From Cupriavidus taiwanensis (GTDB taxonomy: Bacteria > Pseudomonadota > Gammaproteobacteria > Burkholderiales > Burkholderiaceae), in the NCBI RefSeq assembly GCF_900250075.1, contig NZ_LT977071.1, positions 1,815,801 to 1,879,800 on the forward strand: 64,000 nt of DNA, written 5' to 3'. Positions within the stretch are counted from its first letter, which is position 1. Each line of letters starts with the position of its first letter. Shown here piece after piece: positions 9,253 through 18,293 of the stretch. Under the pieces are notes generated by a model. It ran no database searches. It was not told the DNA's origin and saw nothing but the letters and a program-made list of their open reading frames with translations. The position numbers and the translations under genes were made by a program.

Positions 9253-10451
9253 CGGATCAGCCCCAGTTCGCGGCCGGCCTGGCCAAAGGCGTCCAGCGCC
9301 GCCTGCAGCGCGGCCTCGTCATGCAGCGCGCTCATCTGCACGCGGATGCGCGCCTGGCCCTTGGGCACCACCGGGTAAAAGAAGCCCACCACGTACACGC
9401 CCAGCTCCAGCAGCCGCTGCGCCAGCTGCTGCGCCTTGTCGGCGTCGTAGACCATGATCGGGATGATGGGGTGCTCGCCGGCCTTGACGTCGAAACCCAG
9501 CTGGTCCAGCCCCGCGCGGAAGAACTTCGTGTTGCGTTCCAGACGGTCGCGCAGCTCGGTGCTGCCTTCAAGGATATCGAGCACCGCGATCGACGCGCCC
9601 ACGATGGCCGGCGCCACCGTGTTCGAGAACAGGTACGGCCGCGAGCGCTGGCGCAGCAGCGCCACCACTTCCTTGCGCGCACTGGTGAAGCCGCCCGACG
9701 CGCCGCCCAGCGCCTTGCCCAGCGTGCCGGTGATGATGTCGATCTTGCCGAACACGCCGCGCGCCTCGTGCGTGCCGCGGCCGCGCTGGCCCATGAAGCC
9801 GGTGGCATGGCATTCGTCGATGCCCAGCAGCGCCCCGTACTCGTCGCACAGCGCACGCATCTGGTCCAGGCGCGCCACGGTGCCGTCCATCGAGAACACG
9901 CCGTCGGAGAACACCAGCGTGTAGCGCGCGCCGTCGGCGCGAGCCTGCTCCAGCTGCGCGCGCAGGTCGTCCATGTCGTTGTGCTGGTAGCGGTAGCGCC
10001 GCGCCTTGGACAGGCGGATGCCGTCGATGATCGAGGCGTGGTTGAGCGCATCGCTGATGACCGCGTCTTCCGCCCCCAGCAGCGTTTCGAACAGGCCGCC
10101 ATTGGCGTCGAAGGCCGAGCCGTAGAGGATGGTGTCCTCGGTGCCGAGGAAGCTCGACAGCCGGGCCTCGAGCGTCTTGTGCAGGTCCTGCGTGCCGCAG
10201 ATGAAGCGCACCGAGCTGAGGCCGAAGCCGTGCGTGCGCAGCGCTTCGTGCGCGGCCTCGATCACGCGCGGGTGCGACGACAGGCCCAGATAGTTGTTGG
10301 CGCACAGGTTGATGACCTCGCGGCCGTCGCTGGTGCGCACGCGCGCGCCTTGCGGCGTCGCGATCACGCGCTCGTTCTTGTACAGCCCGGCGTCGCGGAT
10401 GGATTGCAGCTCGTCGCGGATGGACGCGTAGAACGCCTGGGCATTCGGCAT
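9249..10451 (-). CDS. kbl: 2-amino-3-ketobutyrate CoA ligase (glycine C-acetyltransferase)
   Basis: PLP enzyme of 400 residues in the alpha-oxoamine synthase family. It has [18 protein letters not shown], the cofactor aspartate in [12 protein letters not shown], and the Schiff-base lysine Lys246 in [14 protein letters not shown]. It cleaves 2-amino-3-ketobutyrate with CoA into glycine and acetyl-CoA. It is first in a kbl-tdh operon, so threonine is probably converted to glycine plus acetyl-CoA. The divergent XRE-cupin gene 128 bases away is the likely regulator. Confidence 0.95.
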   Translation of the reverse strand: MPNAQAFYASIRDELQSIRDAGLYKNERVIATPQGARVRTSDGREVINLCANNYLGLSSHPRVIEAAHEALRTHGFGLSSVRFICGTQDLHKTLEARLSSFLGTEDTILYGSAFDANGGLFETLLGAEDAVISDALNHASIIDGIRLSKARRYRYQHNDMDDLRAQLEQARADGARYTLVFSDGVFSMDGTVARLDQMRALCDEYGALLGIDECHATGFMGQRGRGTHEARGVFGKIDIITGTLGKALGGASGGFTSARKEVVALLRQRSRPYLFSNTVAPAIVGASIAVLDILEGSTELRDRLERNTKFFRAGLDQLGFDVKAGEHPIIPIMVYDADKAQQLAQRLLELGVYVVGFFYPVVPKGQARIRVQMSALHDEAALQAALDAFGQAGRELGLIR

Positions 10452-10579
10452 GGCTTGGCTCCTGGGTCTGGGTGGTGGATCGGTCGATTGGTGTGCCGGC
10501 GGATGTGCTACGATCCGATCGATAAATCGAACACGTTCTGTATATCGAACATTTTGCGCAATATAACGAACATCATTCC
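10452..10579. promoter_or_regulatory. Divergent kbl / XRE-cupin promoter region with repeated CGAACA boxes
   Basis: Three copies of CGAACA lie at 10528-10533, 10546-10551 and 10567-10572, spaced 18 and 21 bases (about two DNA turns). The first is part of an interrupted palindrome GAAC-AC-GTTC (10529-10538). The region is locally AT-rich in a GC-rich genome. These are probable operators for the adjacent XRE-cupin protein, controlling itself and kbl-tdh; that link is inferred from position. Confidence 0.55.
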
Positions 10580-11176
10580 ATGACGCAAGCCCTGCTCCAG
10601 ACCCCGCCGGCCGACGGGCCGCCCGCCGTCGGCATGGCGCTGCAGGCGCTGCGCCAGCAGCAGCGGCTGTCGCTCGACGAACTGTCGCGCCGCGCCGGTG
10701 TGTCCAAGTCGATGCTATCGCAGATCGAACGCAACCTGGCCAATCCGACCGTGGCGGTGCTGTGGCGGCTGGCCAATGCGCTCGGCGTGAGCCTGACCGA
10801 CTTCCTGGCCGGCGGCGCCGCGGAGCGTCCCGGCGGCGGCATCACCGTGGTCCAGCCGCACGCGATCCCTTCGCTGAAGAGCCCGGACACGCGCTGCGAT
10901 CTGCGCATCCTGGGCCCGATCGATCTGGCCGGGCGTTTCGAGTGGTATGAGCTGACGATCCAGGCCGGCGGCGTACTGGCCTCCGAGCCCCACGAGGCCG
11001 GCACCCAGGAACACCTGTCGGTGCTGAGCGGATCCATGACGGTGCGCGCGGGCGCCGACGAGAAGAAGCTGCGGCACGGCGAGACCGCGCGCTATGCGGC
11101 CGATGTCGCACATGCGATCTCCAATGGTGGCAAGACCACGGCCACCGCACTACTGGTTGTAGTGCATCCTGGGTAA
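10580..11176 (+). CDS. XRE-family regulator with C-terminal cupin domain
   Basis: Protein of 198 residues. A helix-turn-helix domain (about 20-75; [21 protein letters not shown]) is followed by a small cupin barrel (about 115-195; [27 protein letters not shown]). Such proteins sense a small metabolite, often an amino acid or amine, and control the adjacent catabolic or transport genes. It is divergent from kbl-tdh, so sensing threonine or glycine is plausible but unproven. The ATG at 10580 is the only good start. Confidence 0.85.
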   Translation: MTQALLQTPPADGPPAVGMALQALRQQQRLSLDELSRRAGVSKSMLSQIERNLANPTVAVLWRLANALGVSLTDFLAGGAAERPGGGITVVQPHAIPSLKSPDTRCDLRILGPIDLAGRFEWYELTIQAGGVLASEPHEAGTQEHLSVLSGSMTVRAGADEKKLRHGETARYAADVAHAISNGGKTTATALLVVVHPG

Positions 11177-11206
11177 GGCGGGCAAGGAGGCCGCGCTCCC
11201 CGCCTT
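11175..11206. terminator. Possible stem-loop between convergent genes
   Basis: AAGGCGGG at 11175-11182 can pair with CCCGCCTT at 11199-11206 across a 16-base loop. It begins at the stop codon of the XRE-cupin gene and lies 16 bases from the end of the convergent hydroxylase small-subunit gene. No T-run follows on either strand, so a role as terminator is weak. Confidence 0.3.
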
Positions 11207-11221
11207 CCCCGCCAAGGTGGT

Positions 11222-12388
11222 TCAGCGCGGGCCGAACAGGCGCCGCACGCGCTCCCACAGCACGCCGCAGAACATCGCCACCGGATTCAGCCGCGCGACC
11301 TGGTTGCGTTCGGCCTCGCTCAGCGTCGGATCCATCCTGCGCGATACCGACCTGCCGAAGTCGGCGATCATCCGCCGCACGAAGTCTCGCACCAGCCCCG
11401 AGCGCGAGAACTGCGCGAGCGGCCCCTGCAGCGAATACTGCAGGTCGACCGCAACTTCGGTCTCGCCGGCGGACAAGGCCCTGAGCTGGTAGGCGATATC
11501 GCCCGCCGCCTTGGAATTGCTGAGCGAGTCCTGTCCCGCACCCTTCAGCACGCCACGCTTGTTCGCGTCATCGCGCTGAAGGCGGGCGGCGCCTTCGAAC
11601 CTTGCCGACATGGGGCCGAACTTGATGGCGATATGGCCCTTGACCTTCTCGCCGGCCACTTCCGTCAGCACCGCACCGGGCAGGCAGCCCGCCACGGCCG
11701 GCAGGTCCGCCATGAAGGCCCATACCTCGTCCAGCGCATAGGGCACGGTAAAGCCGCCCTCGATGCGCGACCAGCCCTTGCGGTCGGCCGAGCGCTCCGG
11801 CTCGGCGCTGCCTGCTGCAGCCAGGTGCGGCTGCGTGCCGAGCGCCTCATCGGCAACCGTGAAGCCCGCGAATGGCAGCGGCGCGGCTGCCGCGCCGGCA
11901 TGCCGCGCGATCACGCCGGTGGCCGCGCGGCGCGCGTCCAGCACCGAACGGATCGCGGCGACGATGCCCATATAGCCGGTACAGCGGCACAGGTTGCCCG
12001 ACAGCTCATGCCGGATGGTGGCTTCGTCGGCATCGGGCAGGCGCAGCACGATATCGCGCGCGGTAGCCAGCATCCCGGGCGTGCAATAGCCGCACTGCAG
12101 CGCGTGGTGCCGGTTGAAGGCGGCGCGCAGGTCGGCCATGACCGCGTCGTCCTCGTAGCCCTCCACCGTGACGATGTCGGCGCCCTGGCAGGCGGCGGCA
12201 AAGGTGATGCACGCGCGCACCGGCTTGCCGTCCACCAGCACGGTGCAGGCGCCGCACACGCCGTGCTCGCAACCGAGGTGGGTGCCGGTCAGGCGATGCG
12301 TTTCGCGCAGGTAGTCGCCCAGGTGAGTCCGGTCCGCGCACGCGCCGGACACCCGGCGGCCGTTGACGGTGAATTCGATGGTCTGCAC
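11222..12388 (-). CDS. Molybdenum hydroxylase 2Fe-2S small subunit fused to a CoxG-like SRPBCC domain
   Basis: Protein of 388 residues, more than twice the usual small-subunit length of about 160. Residues 1-155 are a xanthine-oxidase-family iron-sulfur subunit with eight cluster cysteines (40, 45, 48, 60 and 99, 102, 134, 136). After a 45-residue Ala-rich linker, residues about 205-350 match the carbon monoxide dehydrogenase subunit G / SRPBCC fold, and a basic tail follows. CoxG proteins take part in assembly or membrane anchoring of such enzymes and are normally separate genes. It is last in the order large-medium-small on the minus strand, and should pass electrons from the molybdenum site to FAD. 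Confidence 0.88.
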   Translation of the reverse strand: MQTIEFTVNGRRVSGACADRTHLGDYLRETHRLTGTHLGCEHGVCGACTVLVDGKPVRACITFAAACQGADIVTVEGYEDDAVMADLRAAFNRHHALQCGYCTPGMLATARDIVLRLPDADEATIRHELSGNLCRCTGYMGIVAAIRSVLDARRAATGVIARHAGAAAAPLPFAGFTVADEALGTQPHLAAAGSAEPERSADRKGWSRIEGGFTVPYALDEVWAFMADLPAVAGCLPGAVLTEVAGEKVKGHIAIKFGPMSARFEGAARLQRDDANKRGVLKGAGQDSLSNSKAAGDIAYQLRALSAGETEVAVDLQYSLQGPLAQFSRSGLVRDFVRRMIADFGRSVSRRMDPTLSEAERNQVARLNPVAMFCGVLWERVRRLFGPR

Positions 12389-12398
12389 GGGGCGCTCC

Positions 12399-13226
12399 TC
12401 AATTCAGCAGTTGCGTGACGCAGCGCATCACGACGGTTCGGTACAGCTTGCGGTCGATGGCGTCCCTGCCCGGCGCGGCTTGCGCGACGGCTTCGGCGAC
12501 GGCGTCGGCCGTCAGCGCCGCCGCGCCCTGCGCCGCGACGGCGCGAGTCAGGCCGGGCAGCACCACGGGCGGGCCGTCCAGCGCGCCGAGCACGATGCGG
12601 GCGAAGCTGCGGCTGGCGTCGAAGTACGCGGCGCAGCTGGCCTCGGCGAACTCGCCGGTCTTGCGGCACAGCTTCTGGTAGCCCCAGCGGCTGTGCGCGG
12701 TCTGCGGCGGCACCCGCACCGCGGCAATCAGCTCGCCGTCAGCCAGCACCGTGGTGTAGGCACCGAGCATGAACGACTCCATCGGCACTTCGCGCGTGCC
12801 GGCAGCGGATGCGATCTCGATGCGCGCGCCCAGCGCGGTCATGGCCACGACCCAGTCGGCCGCGGGGTCCGCATGCGCTAGGCTGCCGCCTACGGTGCCG
12901 CGGTTGCGGATCGCCCGATAGGCGATGCCGCCGGCAACGGCCTGCAGCATGGTGCCGCGCAGCGGCTCGAATACGCCGTCCTCGATCTGCGCATGAGTCA
13001 CGCAGGCGCCGATGCGGATGCCGTCGGCGCCTGCGGTCACGTCGCGCAATTCGCGCAGCGCCGACACGTCGACCACCGTATCGGGCCGCGTCAGGCGCAG
13101 GTTCAGCATCGGCCCGAGCGATTGACCGCCGCCCATGGCCTTGGATACATCAATGTCCGCGCCCAGGCGGCTCAATGCGTCCGGCAGCGAGCCGGGTGCG
13201 TGGTAAGAGAATGCAACGGCTTTCAT
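12399..13226 (-). CDS. Molybdenum hydroxylase FAD-binding medium subunit
   Basis: Protein of 275 residues of the CoxM/CutM family. The FAD-contact motif is seen as AMGGGQSLGPMLNLRL (about residues 30-45) and the second as RNRGTVGGSLAHADPAADW (about 107-125). The typical C-terminal CO-dehydrogenase flavoprotein domain follows. It takes electrons from the fused iron-sulfur subunit. The gene lies three bases downstream of the large subunit and ten bases upstream of the small subunit, so the three form one operon. Confidence 0.93.
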   Translation of the reverse strand: MKAVAFSYHAPGSLPDALSRLGADIDVSKAMGGGQSLGPMLNLRLTRPDTVVDVSALRELRDVTAGADGIRIGACVTHAQIEDGVFEPLRGTMLQAVAGGIAYRAIRNRGTVGGSLAHADPAADWVVAMTALGARIEIASAAGTREVPMESFMLGAYTTVLADGELIAAVRVPPQTAHSRWGYQKLCRKTGEFAEASCAAYFDASRSFARIVLGALDGPPVVLPGLTRAVAAQGAAALTADAVAEAVAQAAPGRDAIDRKLYRTVVMRCVTQLLN

Positions 13227-13229
13227 CGG

Positions 13230-15626
13230 TCAGGCTGCCTTCCGGTTATGCGCATCGGCCTCGGCCGCATCCAGCGCTTCCAGGATCTTGCGCGGTGTCA
13301 GCGGCGTCTCCTTCAGCTCGACGCCGAAATCGCGCAACGCGTCGTTGACGGCATTGAAGATCGCCGCCGGCGGCGCGATCGCCCCGCCCTCGCCCATGCC
13401 CTTGGCGCCGAACTCCGTATGCGGCGACGGCGTCTCGAAATGATGGATGCGGATCGACGGGATCTCGGTCGGCCCCGGCAGCATGTAGTCCGCCAGCGTC
13501 GACGCCAGTGGCTGGCCGTTGCCGTCGTAATGCATCGCTTCGAACATCGCGGTGCCGATACCCTGCGCCACGCCGCCGTAGGTCTGCCCTTCGACCACCA
13601 TCGGGTTGATCATGGTGCCGCAGTCCTCCACCACGACGTAGTCAAGAATCTCGACGTGGCCGGAATCGATGTCGACTTCCACCGCCACCGCATGCGTGGC
13701 ATAGGTAAAGCTGCCGGTATCGACGGCGGGCTTGAAGCCCATCGTGACTTCCAGCCCCTGCGCATCGACGTCCGGTGGCAACAGGTGCGGGTTGATGTAC
13801 CAGGCGTTGGCGATGCGCGCGATGTCGGCGGTGCCCGCATCCCCGGCCGCCACGGCCCCGTCGCGGAACACCACGGCATCCTGCGGCAGGCCCAGCATGT
13901 GCGCACCGATCCTCAGCAGGCGCGGCAGCAGCGCCTTGCACGCGCGCGACACCGCGCCGCCGGACATCACCAGCGAGCGCGACGCATACGTGCCCGTCGA
14001 GAACGGCGTCAGGCCGGTATCGCCGTGCACGACCTTGATCCGCGCGATGTCGATGCCAAGGATCTCGTTGGCGATCTGCGCGAAGGTGGTCTCCATGCCC
14101 TGCCCGTGCGAATGCACGCCCACGCGCACCTCCAGCCCGCCGTCCGGCGTGATGCGTACCGTCGCCGAATCGAAGCCCGGAATCACCGGAGTGCCCCACG
14201 CGGCGAACACCGAGGTGCCGTGCGCCGATTGCTCGGTGTAGGTGCCGAAACCCACGCCGACATAGATGTTGCCCTGCGGGCCCGCCTTCTGGCGCGCGCG
14301 GATCGCGGGCAGGCCGATCATCTCCATGGCCTTGCGTACGCTGGCCGGGTAATCGCCGCCGTCGAAATGCTTGTTGGTGACGTTGACATAAGGCATGGCC
14401 TCGGGCGGCACGAGGTTTTCACAGCGCACCTCCCACGGTTCGCGTCCCACCTCGCGGGCGATGGCGTCGATCATCAATTCCATCGCAAAGCAGACGCCGG
14501 TGCGCGCCACGCCGCGATAGGGTACGAAGCCCGGCTTGTTCGTCGCCACGCAAGTGGTTTCGCAGCGGTAGCCGTCAAAGGCGTACGGCCCCGGCAGGTT
14601 GCCGATCGCCTGCCCCGGTTCCAGCCCGATGGTAAAAGGCCATACCGAATAGGCACCGCCATCGATCACGACCTTTGCATCGAGCGCCAGCAGGCGGCCG
14701 CGCGCATCGGCATACGCAGTCAGGTCGTAGTGGTGCTCGCGCGAGTTCGCGCCGGCGGTCAGGTGCTCGCGCCGGTCCTCTATAAAGCGGAACGGGCGCT
14801 TGTACGTCATCGCCAGCCACGCGATGCATAGTTCTTCCTGCTGCAGCACGCATTTATAGCCGAAGGCGCCGCCCACGTCGGGCGAGATCACACGCACGCG
14901 CTCCTGCTCCAGCCCCAGGCAGTGCGCCAGGATCGTGCGGATCATGTGCGGCACCTGCGTCGCGCTGTAGACCACCAACTGGTCGAACTGGTGGTCCCAA
15001 TAGGCCAGCACCGCCTTGCCTTCCATCGGCACCATGCACTGCCGAGCGAGGTCGATCTGGCGGCGCACCACCACCGTCGCCTCGCGCTGGCGCGCCTCGA
15101 AGTTCTTGTCGGCGGTCAGCGTCAGGAAGGTGTTGTCGCGCCAGTGCTCGTGCACGCGCACCTCGCCGGCAAGCTGGCGGGCCTGGGTTACGTCGGCAAG
15201 CGCGGGCAGTTCGTCGAACGACACGGCGACCTGCTCGGCGATGTCCTCGGCCTCGGCGCGCGTGGGTGCAAAAGCCATCGCCATCGGTTCGCCGACGAAG
15301 CGCACCTTGCCGCTGGCCAGCGGAGGCTGCGCCGAAGGCTGGTAGGACGGGAAGGCCGAGTCGGCGATGATGTCGGCAGCCGCCGTCATGTCTTCACGCA
15401 CGACCACCGCGGCGGCGTGACTGGACGGCTTGGTCACCGACAGCAGCCGCGCGTGCGCGACCGGGCTGCGCAGGAACGCCACTTCCTGCAGGTCCGGCAT
15501 GGCGATGTCCGCGACGAAGCGGCCTTTGCCGTGAAGGTGCCGCGCGTCCTCCTTGCGCGCCACGCGAGCGCCGACGCCCTGGCCGCGCGCGCTATCCGGG
15601 TAATCCGGTTCCATCGACGATGTCAT
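13230..15626 (-). CDS. Molybdenum hydroxylase large subunit, candidate picolinate 6-hydroxylase
   Basis: Protein of 798 residues in the xanthine oxidase/CO dehydrogenase large-subunit family, with MGEGGAIAPPAAI near the C-terminus (active-site Glu about 746) and molybdopterin motifs such as PDVGGAFGYK (about 249-258). At the place of the CO-dehydrogenase active loop AYRCSFR it reads VPYRGVART (about 368-376), so it is not a CO dehydrogenase. Its neighbours process 2,5-dihydroxypyridine and a decarboxylase is present. Hydroxylation of picolinate at C6 (a PicA-type role) is the best inference; nicotinate or another N-heterocycle is the alternative. An operator palindrome lies 35-46 bases upstream. 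Confidence 0.85.
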   Translation of the reverse strand: MTSSMEPDYPDSARGQGVGARVARKEDARHLHGKGRFVADIAMPDLQEVAFLRSPVAHARLLSVTKPSSHAAAVVVREDMTAAADIIADSAFPSYQPSAQPPLASGKVRFVGEPMAMAFAPTRAEAEDIAEQVAVSFDELPALADVTQARQLAGEVRVHEHWRDNTFLTLTADKNFEARQREATVVVRRQIDLARQCMVPMEGKAVLAYWDHQFDQLVVYSATQVPHMIRTILAHCLGLEQERVRVISPDVGGAFGYKCVLQQEELCIAWLAMTYKRPFRFIEDRREHLTAGANSREHHYDLTAYADARGRLLALDAKVVIDGGAYSVWPFTIGLEPGQAIGNLPGPYAFDGYRCETTCVATNKPGFVPYRGVARTGVCFAMELMIDAIAREVGREPWEVRCENLVPPEAMPYVNVTNKHFDGGDYPASVRKAMEMIGLPAIRARQKAGPQGNIYVGVGFGTYTEQSAHGTSVFAAWGTPVIPGFDSATVRITPDGGLEVRVGVHSHGQGMETTFAQIANEILGIDIARIKVVHGDTGLTPFSTGTYASRSLVMSGGAVSRACKALLPRLLRIGAHMLGLPQDAVVFRDGAVAAGDAGTADIARIANAWYINPHLLPPDVDAQGLEVTMGFKPAVDTGSFTYATHAVAVEVDIDSGHVEILDYVVVEDCGTMINPMVVEGQTYGGVAQGIGTAMFEAMHYDGNGQPLASTLADYMLPGPTEIPSIRIHHFETPSPHTEFGAKGMGEGGAIAPPAAIFNAVNDALRDFGVELKETPLTPRKILEALDAAEADAHNRKAA

Positions 15627-15660
15627 TGCCCTGTCCGTTCCGATGATAAGCGTGGTTTAT

Positions 15661-15672
15661 TCAGCATACTGA
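15661..15672. promoter_or_regulatory. MarR-type operator upstream of the molybdenum hydroxylase operon
   Basis: TCAGCATACTGA at 15661-15672 is one of nine related 12-bp palindromes in the island. It lies 35-46 bases upstream of the large-subunit ATG, where a repressor would block the promoter of this minus-strand operon. Assignment to the MarR protein encoded at 30520-31062 is inferred. Confidence 0.75.
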
Positions 15673-15742
15673 CCAAAATCCTATGGAAATGCCGGAGTGC
15701 CTGTCAATTGCGGCTTTACCGCATGCCGGCCCCTTCAGGCGC

Positions 15743-16369
15743 CTATTCCCGCACGCCAATGGCAGCAAGCCCGTCTGCCCGCGTGGCGACGGTTGCGTAC
15801 TTCTGCGCCATGTCGAACAGGTTGGCCTCATGCGGCCCCAGCGCGCGGTCGCCCACGCAGTCGGACAGCACCAGCGGGCGGAAGCCGTACTGCATCGCAT
15901 CGACCACGCTGGCCCGCACGCACCCGCTGGTGACGGCGCCGGCCACCACCAGCGTGCGCACGCCGCGCTGCGTCAGCCATGCCGCCAGCGACGTGCCGAA
16001 GAACGCCGACGGCACCGTCTTGCGCACCACCAGTTCGCCCGGGCGCGGCGCCAGTTCTTCCACGATGGCGCTGTTGAAGGCATGCTCCTTCAGCGTCAGC
16101 ATGTTCGGCACCTTCATAGAGAAGACGTTGTGGTCGGCGCCGTCATCGGCATAGACGATGCGGCTGTGCGCGACCGGCCAGCCTTCGCGCCGCGCCACCG
16201 CGAGCAGCGGCACGGTACTGGCAATGGCCTCGCGGATATTTCCGCCGCCGAACACCGCCGGATCGGCAAAGCCGTTGACGAAGTCCACGATCAGCAGCCC
16301 GAAGGGCCCATCCAGCTCCAGCGCATTGCCGAAGCCCTGGCGCTGGTACGCGCCGATTTCCCTGTGCAT
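15743..16369 (-). CDS. nicF: Maleamate amidohydrolase (isochorismatase family, NicF/PicF type)
   Basis: Cysteine hydrolase of 208 residues with the family triad Asp29 (VDF), Lys117 (RKT) and Cys150 (AGAVTSGCVRAS). The N-carbamoylsarcosine amidase/NicF branch deamidates maleamate to maleate and ammonia. The functional call is strong because the dioxygenase, deformylase and maleate isomerase genes of the same route are adjacent. The ATG at 16369 overlaps the stop of nicX (TGATG); the frame is open further upstream but only over nicX. Confidence 0.9.
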   Translation of the reverse strand: MHREIGAYQRQGFGNALELDGPFGLLIVDFVNGFADPAVFGGGNIREAIASTVPLLAVARREGWPVAHSRIVYADDGADHNVFSMKVPNMLTLKEHAFNSAIVEELAPRPGELVVRKTVPSAFFGTSLAAWLTQRGVRTLVVAGAVTSGCVRASVVDAMQYGFRPLVLSDCVGDRALGPHEANLFDMAQKYATVATRADGLAAIGVRE

Positions 16370-17427
16370 CACGACTTGTCCTCCGGGTAGCGGAAGCCGT
16401 CGGTCACCTTGCCCGCAGTCACCACGTCGACGCCGTCCAGGCGCACGGTGCAGCGGCGCACCGGGATGTCGATATGGCAGGCCGTGGTGCGATGGCCGCC
16501 GGCCTCGTTGTTCGGGCCGAGCGAGAACAGGAAGTTGCCCTCGAACGCGCGCGCATCCATGCCAATGGTGGCCTCGCGGTCGTACAGGCCCAGCGTCGAC
16601 CAATGTGCACGAGGCTGGAGCCCCCAGCCGATATGCGAGATCGCATACGCTTCGGGATCGTTGAATGACGCCATGTATTCGCTCAGCAGTTCGGCATGGA
16701 GCCCACCTTCGATGCGCGTCGCAAAGCCCGCTTCGACCGTCAGGCGGATCGGCTCGGTGACGTAGCTCTTCTGCGGCAGCAGGATGTCGCCCTTATCGAG
16801 CACGATGGTGCCGTGCGCAGCGCCTTCGTTCGGCCAGGTGAGCGCGAAGCCGCTGGGCCAGTGGTCCCAGCGCCCGGGCTCGTCGACAAAGCCGTACTCG
16901 CCGATGGCGGCGAATTCGCCCAGCGGGCAGCGCAGGTCGGTGCCGGCGGGCGAGACGACGTGCATTTCCTTCGCGCTTGCCAGCCGCTGAGACGCCGCCT
17001 TCACGCGTTCGCGATCGGCCTCGCAGGGCACCAACCGGGCCAGCACCTCGGGCGGCTCGACGGCGAGCAGGATTTTGGTGCCGCCCTGCAGGATCTCGTG
17101 CTGCTCCGGCGAGAACAGCAGCGTCATCAGATCCAGCACCAGGTCGCTCGCCTTCAGTGCGGCGATGGCCGCCGGATTGCCGGTCAGCGGCGTGGTACCG
17201 AGGTAGGCGAGCGCATCGCGGCTCAGTGCCTTCTCGCCGTTGACGGGGGGCAGGTCGAGCCGGTTGACGATGGCACCCATCGATTGCGTGGCGGTGAGCG
17301 CGGTGGACAGCGTCTGCGGGTGGGTGGCGGCACTGGTGAGGATGGTGACGGTCTGTCCCGGCTCCAGCCGGGACAGCCGCAGCACCTTGCGCCAGGCCTC
17401 GATCATCTGGTGGTCACTTACCGGCAT
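16369..17427 (-). CDS. nicX: 2,5-dihydroxypyridine 5,6-dioxygenase (NicX/PicD type)
   Basis: Protein of 352 residues related to M29 aminopeptidase-fold enzymes. It carries His265 (ISHIGWG), His318 and Asp320 (CHIDIP), the same residues that I recall as the iron ligands of Pseudomonas putida NicX. It opens 2,5-dihydroxypyridine to N-formylmaleamate using Fe(II) and oxygen. The start at 17427 has GGAG eight bases upstream; a longer in-frame reading overlaps the hydrolase gene. This is the most diagnostic gene of the cluster and fixes the lower pathway. Confidence 0.93.
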   Translation of the reverse strand: MPVSDHQMIEAWRKVLRLSRLEPGQTVTILTSAATHPQTLSTALTATQSMGAIVNRLDLPPVNGEKALSRDALAYLGTTPLTGNPAAIAALKASDLVLDLMTLLFSPEQHEILQGGTKILLAVEPPEVLARLVPCEADRERVKAASQRLASAKEMHVVSPAGTDLRCPLGEFAAIGEYGFVDEPGRWDHWPSGFALTWPNEGAAHGTIVLDKGDILLPQKSYVTEPIRLTVEAGFATRIEGGLHAELLSEYMASFNDPEAYAISHIGWGLQPRAHWSTLGLYDREATIGMDARAFEGNFLFSLGPNNEAGGHRTTACHIDIPVRRCTVRLDGVDVVTAGKVTDGFRYPEDKS

Positions 17428-18284
17428 GTCGGCTCCTTGCTCGCTGATTGTCCCAGCGCTTGCGCCAGCGGCGCGCCGAGGAAGTCCCCCAGCGCCGCGT
17501 AAAAACCCGCTTCGTCGTCCCACGGGATCATGTGGCCGGCATTGGCGACGTGGCTGACCAGCACGCCGGGCAGCAGCGTGCGGATCTCGGCGACGTCTTC
17601 GGGCCGGACGACGTCGCCACGGCCTGCGGTCATCAGCAGCGTGGGCACCTTTACCCGCGGCATGTCGGCGTGGATGTCGTCACGGTGGAAGTCCTCGAAA
17701 CTGCGCACCACCGCGTCTTCATTGCAGGTGTGCAGCCATTCGGCGCGCAGGCGCAGTTGCTCGTCGGTCCAGGTCGTGCAAAAGCGGCGCATGCCTTCCA
17801 GGCCGGTGCCTTTCCGGGACAGCCGGATCGAATCGACGTACCAGGGCAGTTGCGCCGGATATGGGCGACGCCCGGGGCCCGAGACAGGCGGGTCGACCAT
17901 CACCAGCCGCGCCAGCCCGTGCGGCCTTGCCGCCGCGGCACGCAGGCCGATCCGTGCGCCCATCGAATGGCCGACCACGCTGTAGCGCCGCAGGCCCAGC
18001 GCTTCGGCAAAGGCGACGACGTCTCGCGCCTGCGCATCGAGGCCATAGTCGAGCCCCGGCTCCGCCGACGACAGCCCGCGGCCGCGCACGTCGAGGATGT
18101 AGGTGTCAAAGTGCACGCCGAACTGCTCGCCGACAAAACCCCATGTGATCGCGGGGCTGGTGATGCCGGGCACGATAACGACGGCGTCGCGCCCGCCATG
18201 CTCGCCCCCATTGCCGCCGTAGCGCAGGTAATGCTGGCGGATGCCATTGGCATGAACCTGGCCTCCGTATTGGAAGGTACTCAT
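17418..18284 (-). CDS. nicD: N-formylmaleamate deformylase (alpha/beta hydrolase, NicD/PicE type)
   Basis: Alpha/beta hydrolase of 288 residues. The nucleophile elbow is GHSMG (Ser107), a candidate acid is Asp224, and the catalytic His is His251 (NAGHMIPWD). NicD-type enzymes remove formate from N-formylmaleamate to give maleamate. The substrate is taken from its position between nicX and the maleate isomerase gene. Its 3' end overlaps the nicX start by ten bases. Confidence 0.88.
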   Translation of the reverse strand: MSTFQYGGQVHANGIRQHYLRYGGNGGEHGGRDAVVIVPGITSPAITWGFVGEQFGVHFDTYILDVRGRGLSSAEPGLDYGLDAQARDVVAFAEALGLRRYSVVGHSMGARIGLRAAAARPHGLARLVMVDPPVSGPGRRPYPAQLPWYVDSIRLSRKGTGLEGMRRFCTTWTDEQLRLRAEWLHTCNEDAVVRSFEDFHRDDIHADMPRVKVPTLLMTAGRGDVVRPEDVAEIRTLLPGVLVSHVANAGHMIPWDDEAGFYAALGDFLGAPLAQALGQSASKEPTCR

Positions 18285-18293
18285 GGCCCCCCC

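Noticed and set aside
11222..15626. Aerobic carbon monoxide dehydrogenase (coxMSL)
   Set aside because: The large subunit lacks the CO dehydrogenase loop AYRCSFR and has VPYRGVART instead; gene order is large-medium-small and the neighbours are pyridine catabolism genes.
13230..15626. Long open frames opposite the large hydroxylase gene (for example 12993-14831 on the plus strand)
   Set aside because: The frames come from high GC content opposite strongly coding genes; their translations are Arg/His/Ala-rich with no domain pattern. The same applies to many long opposite-strand frames across the window.
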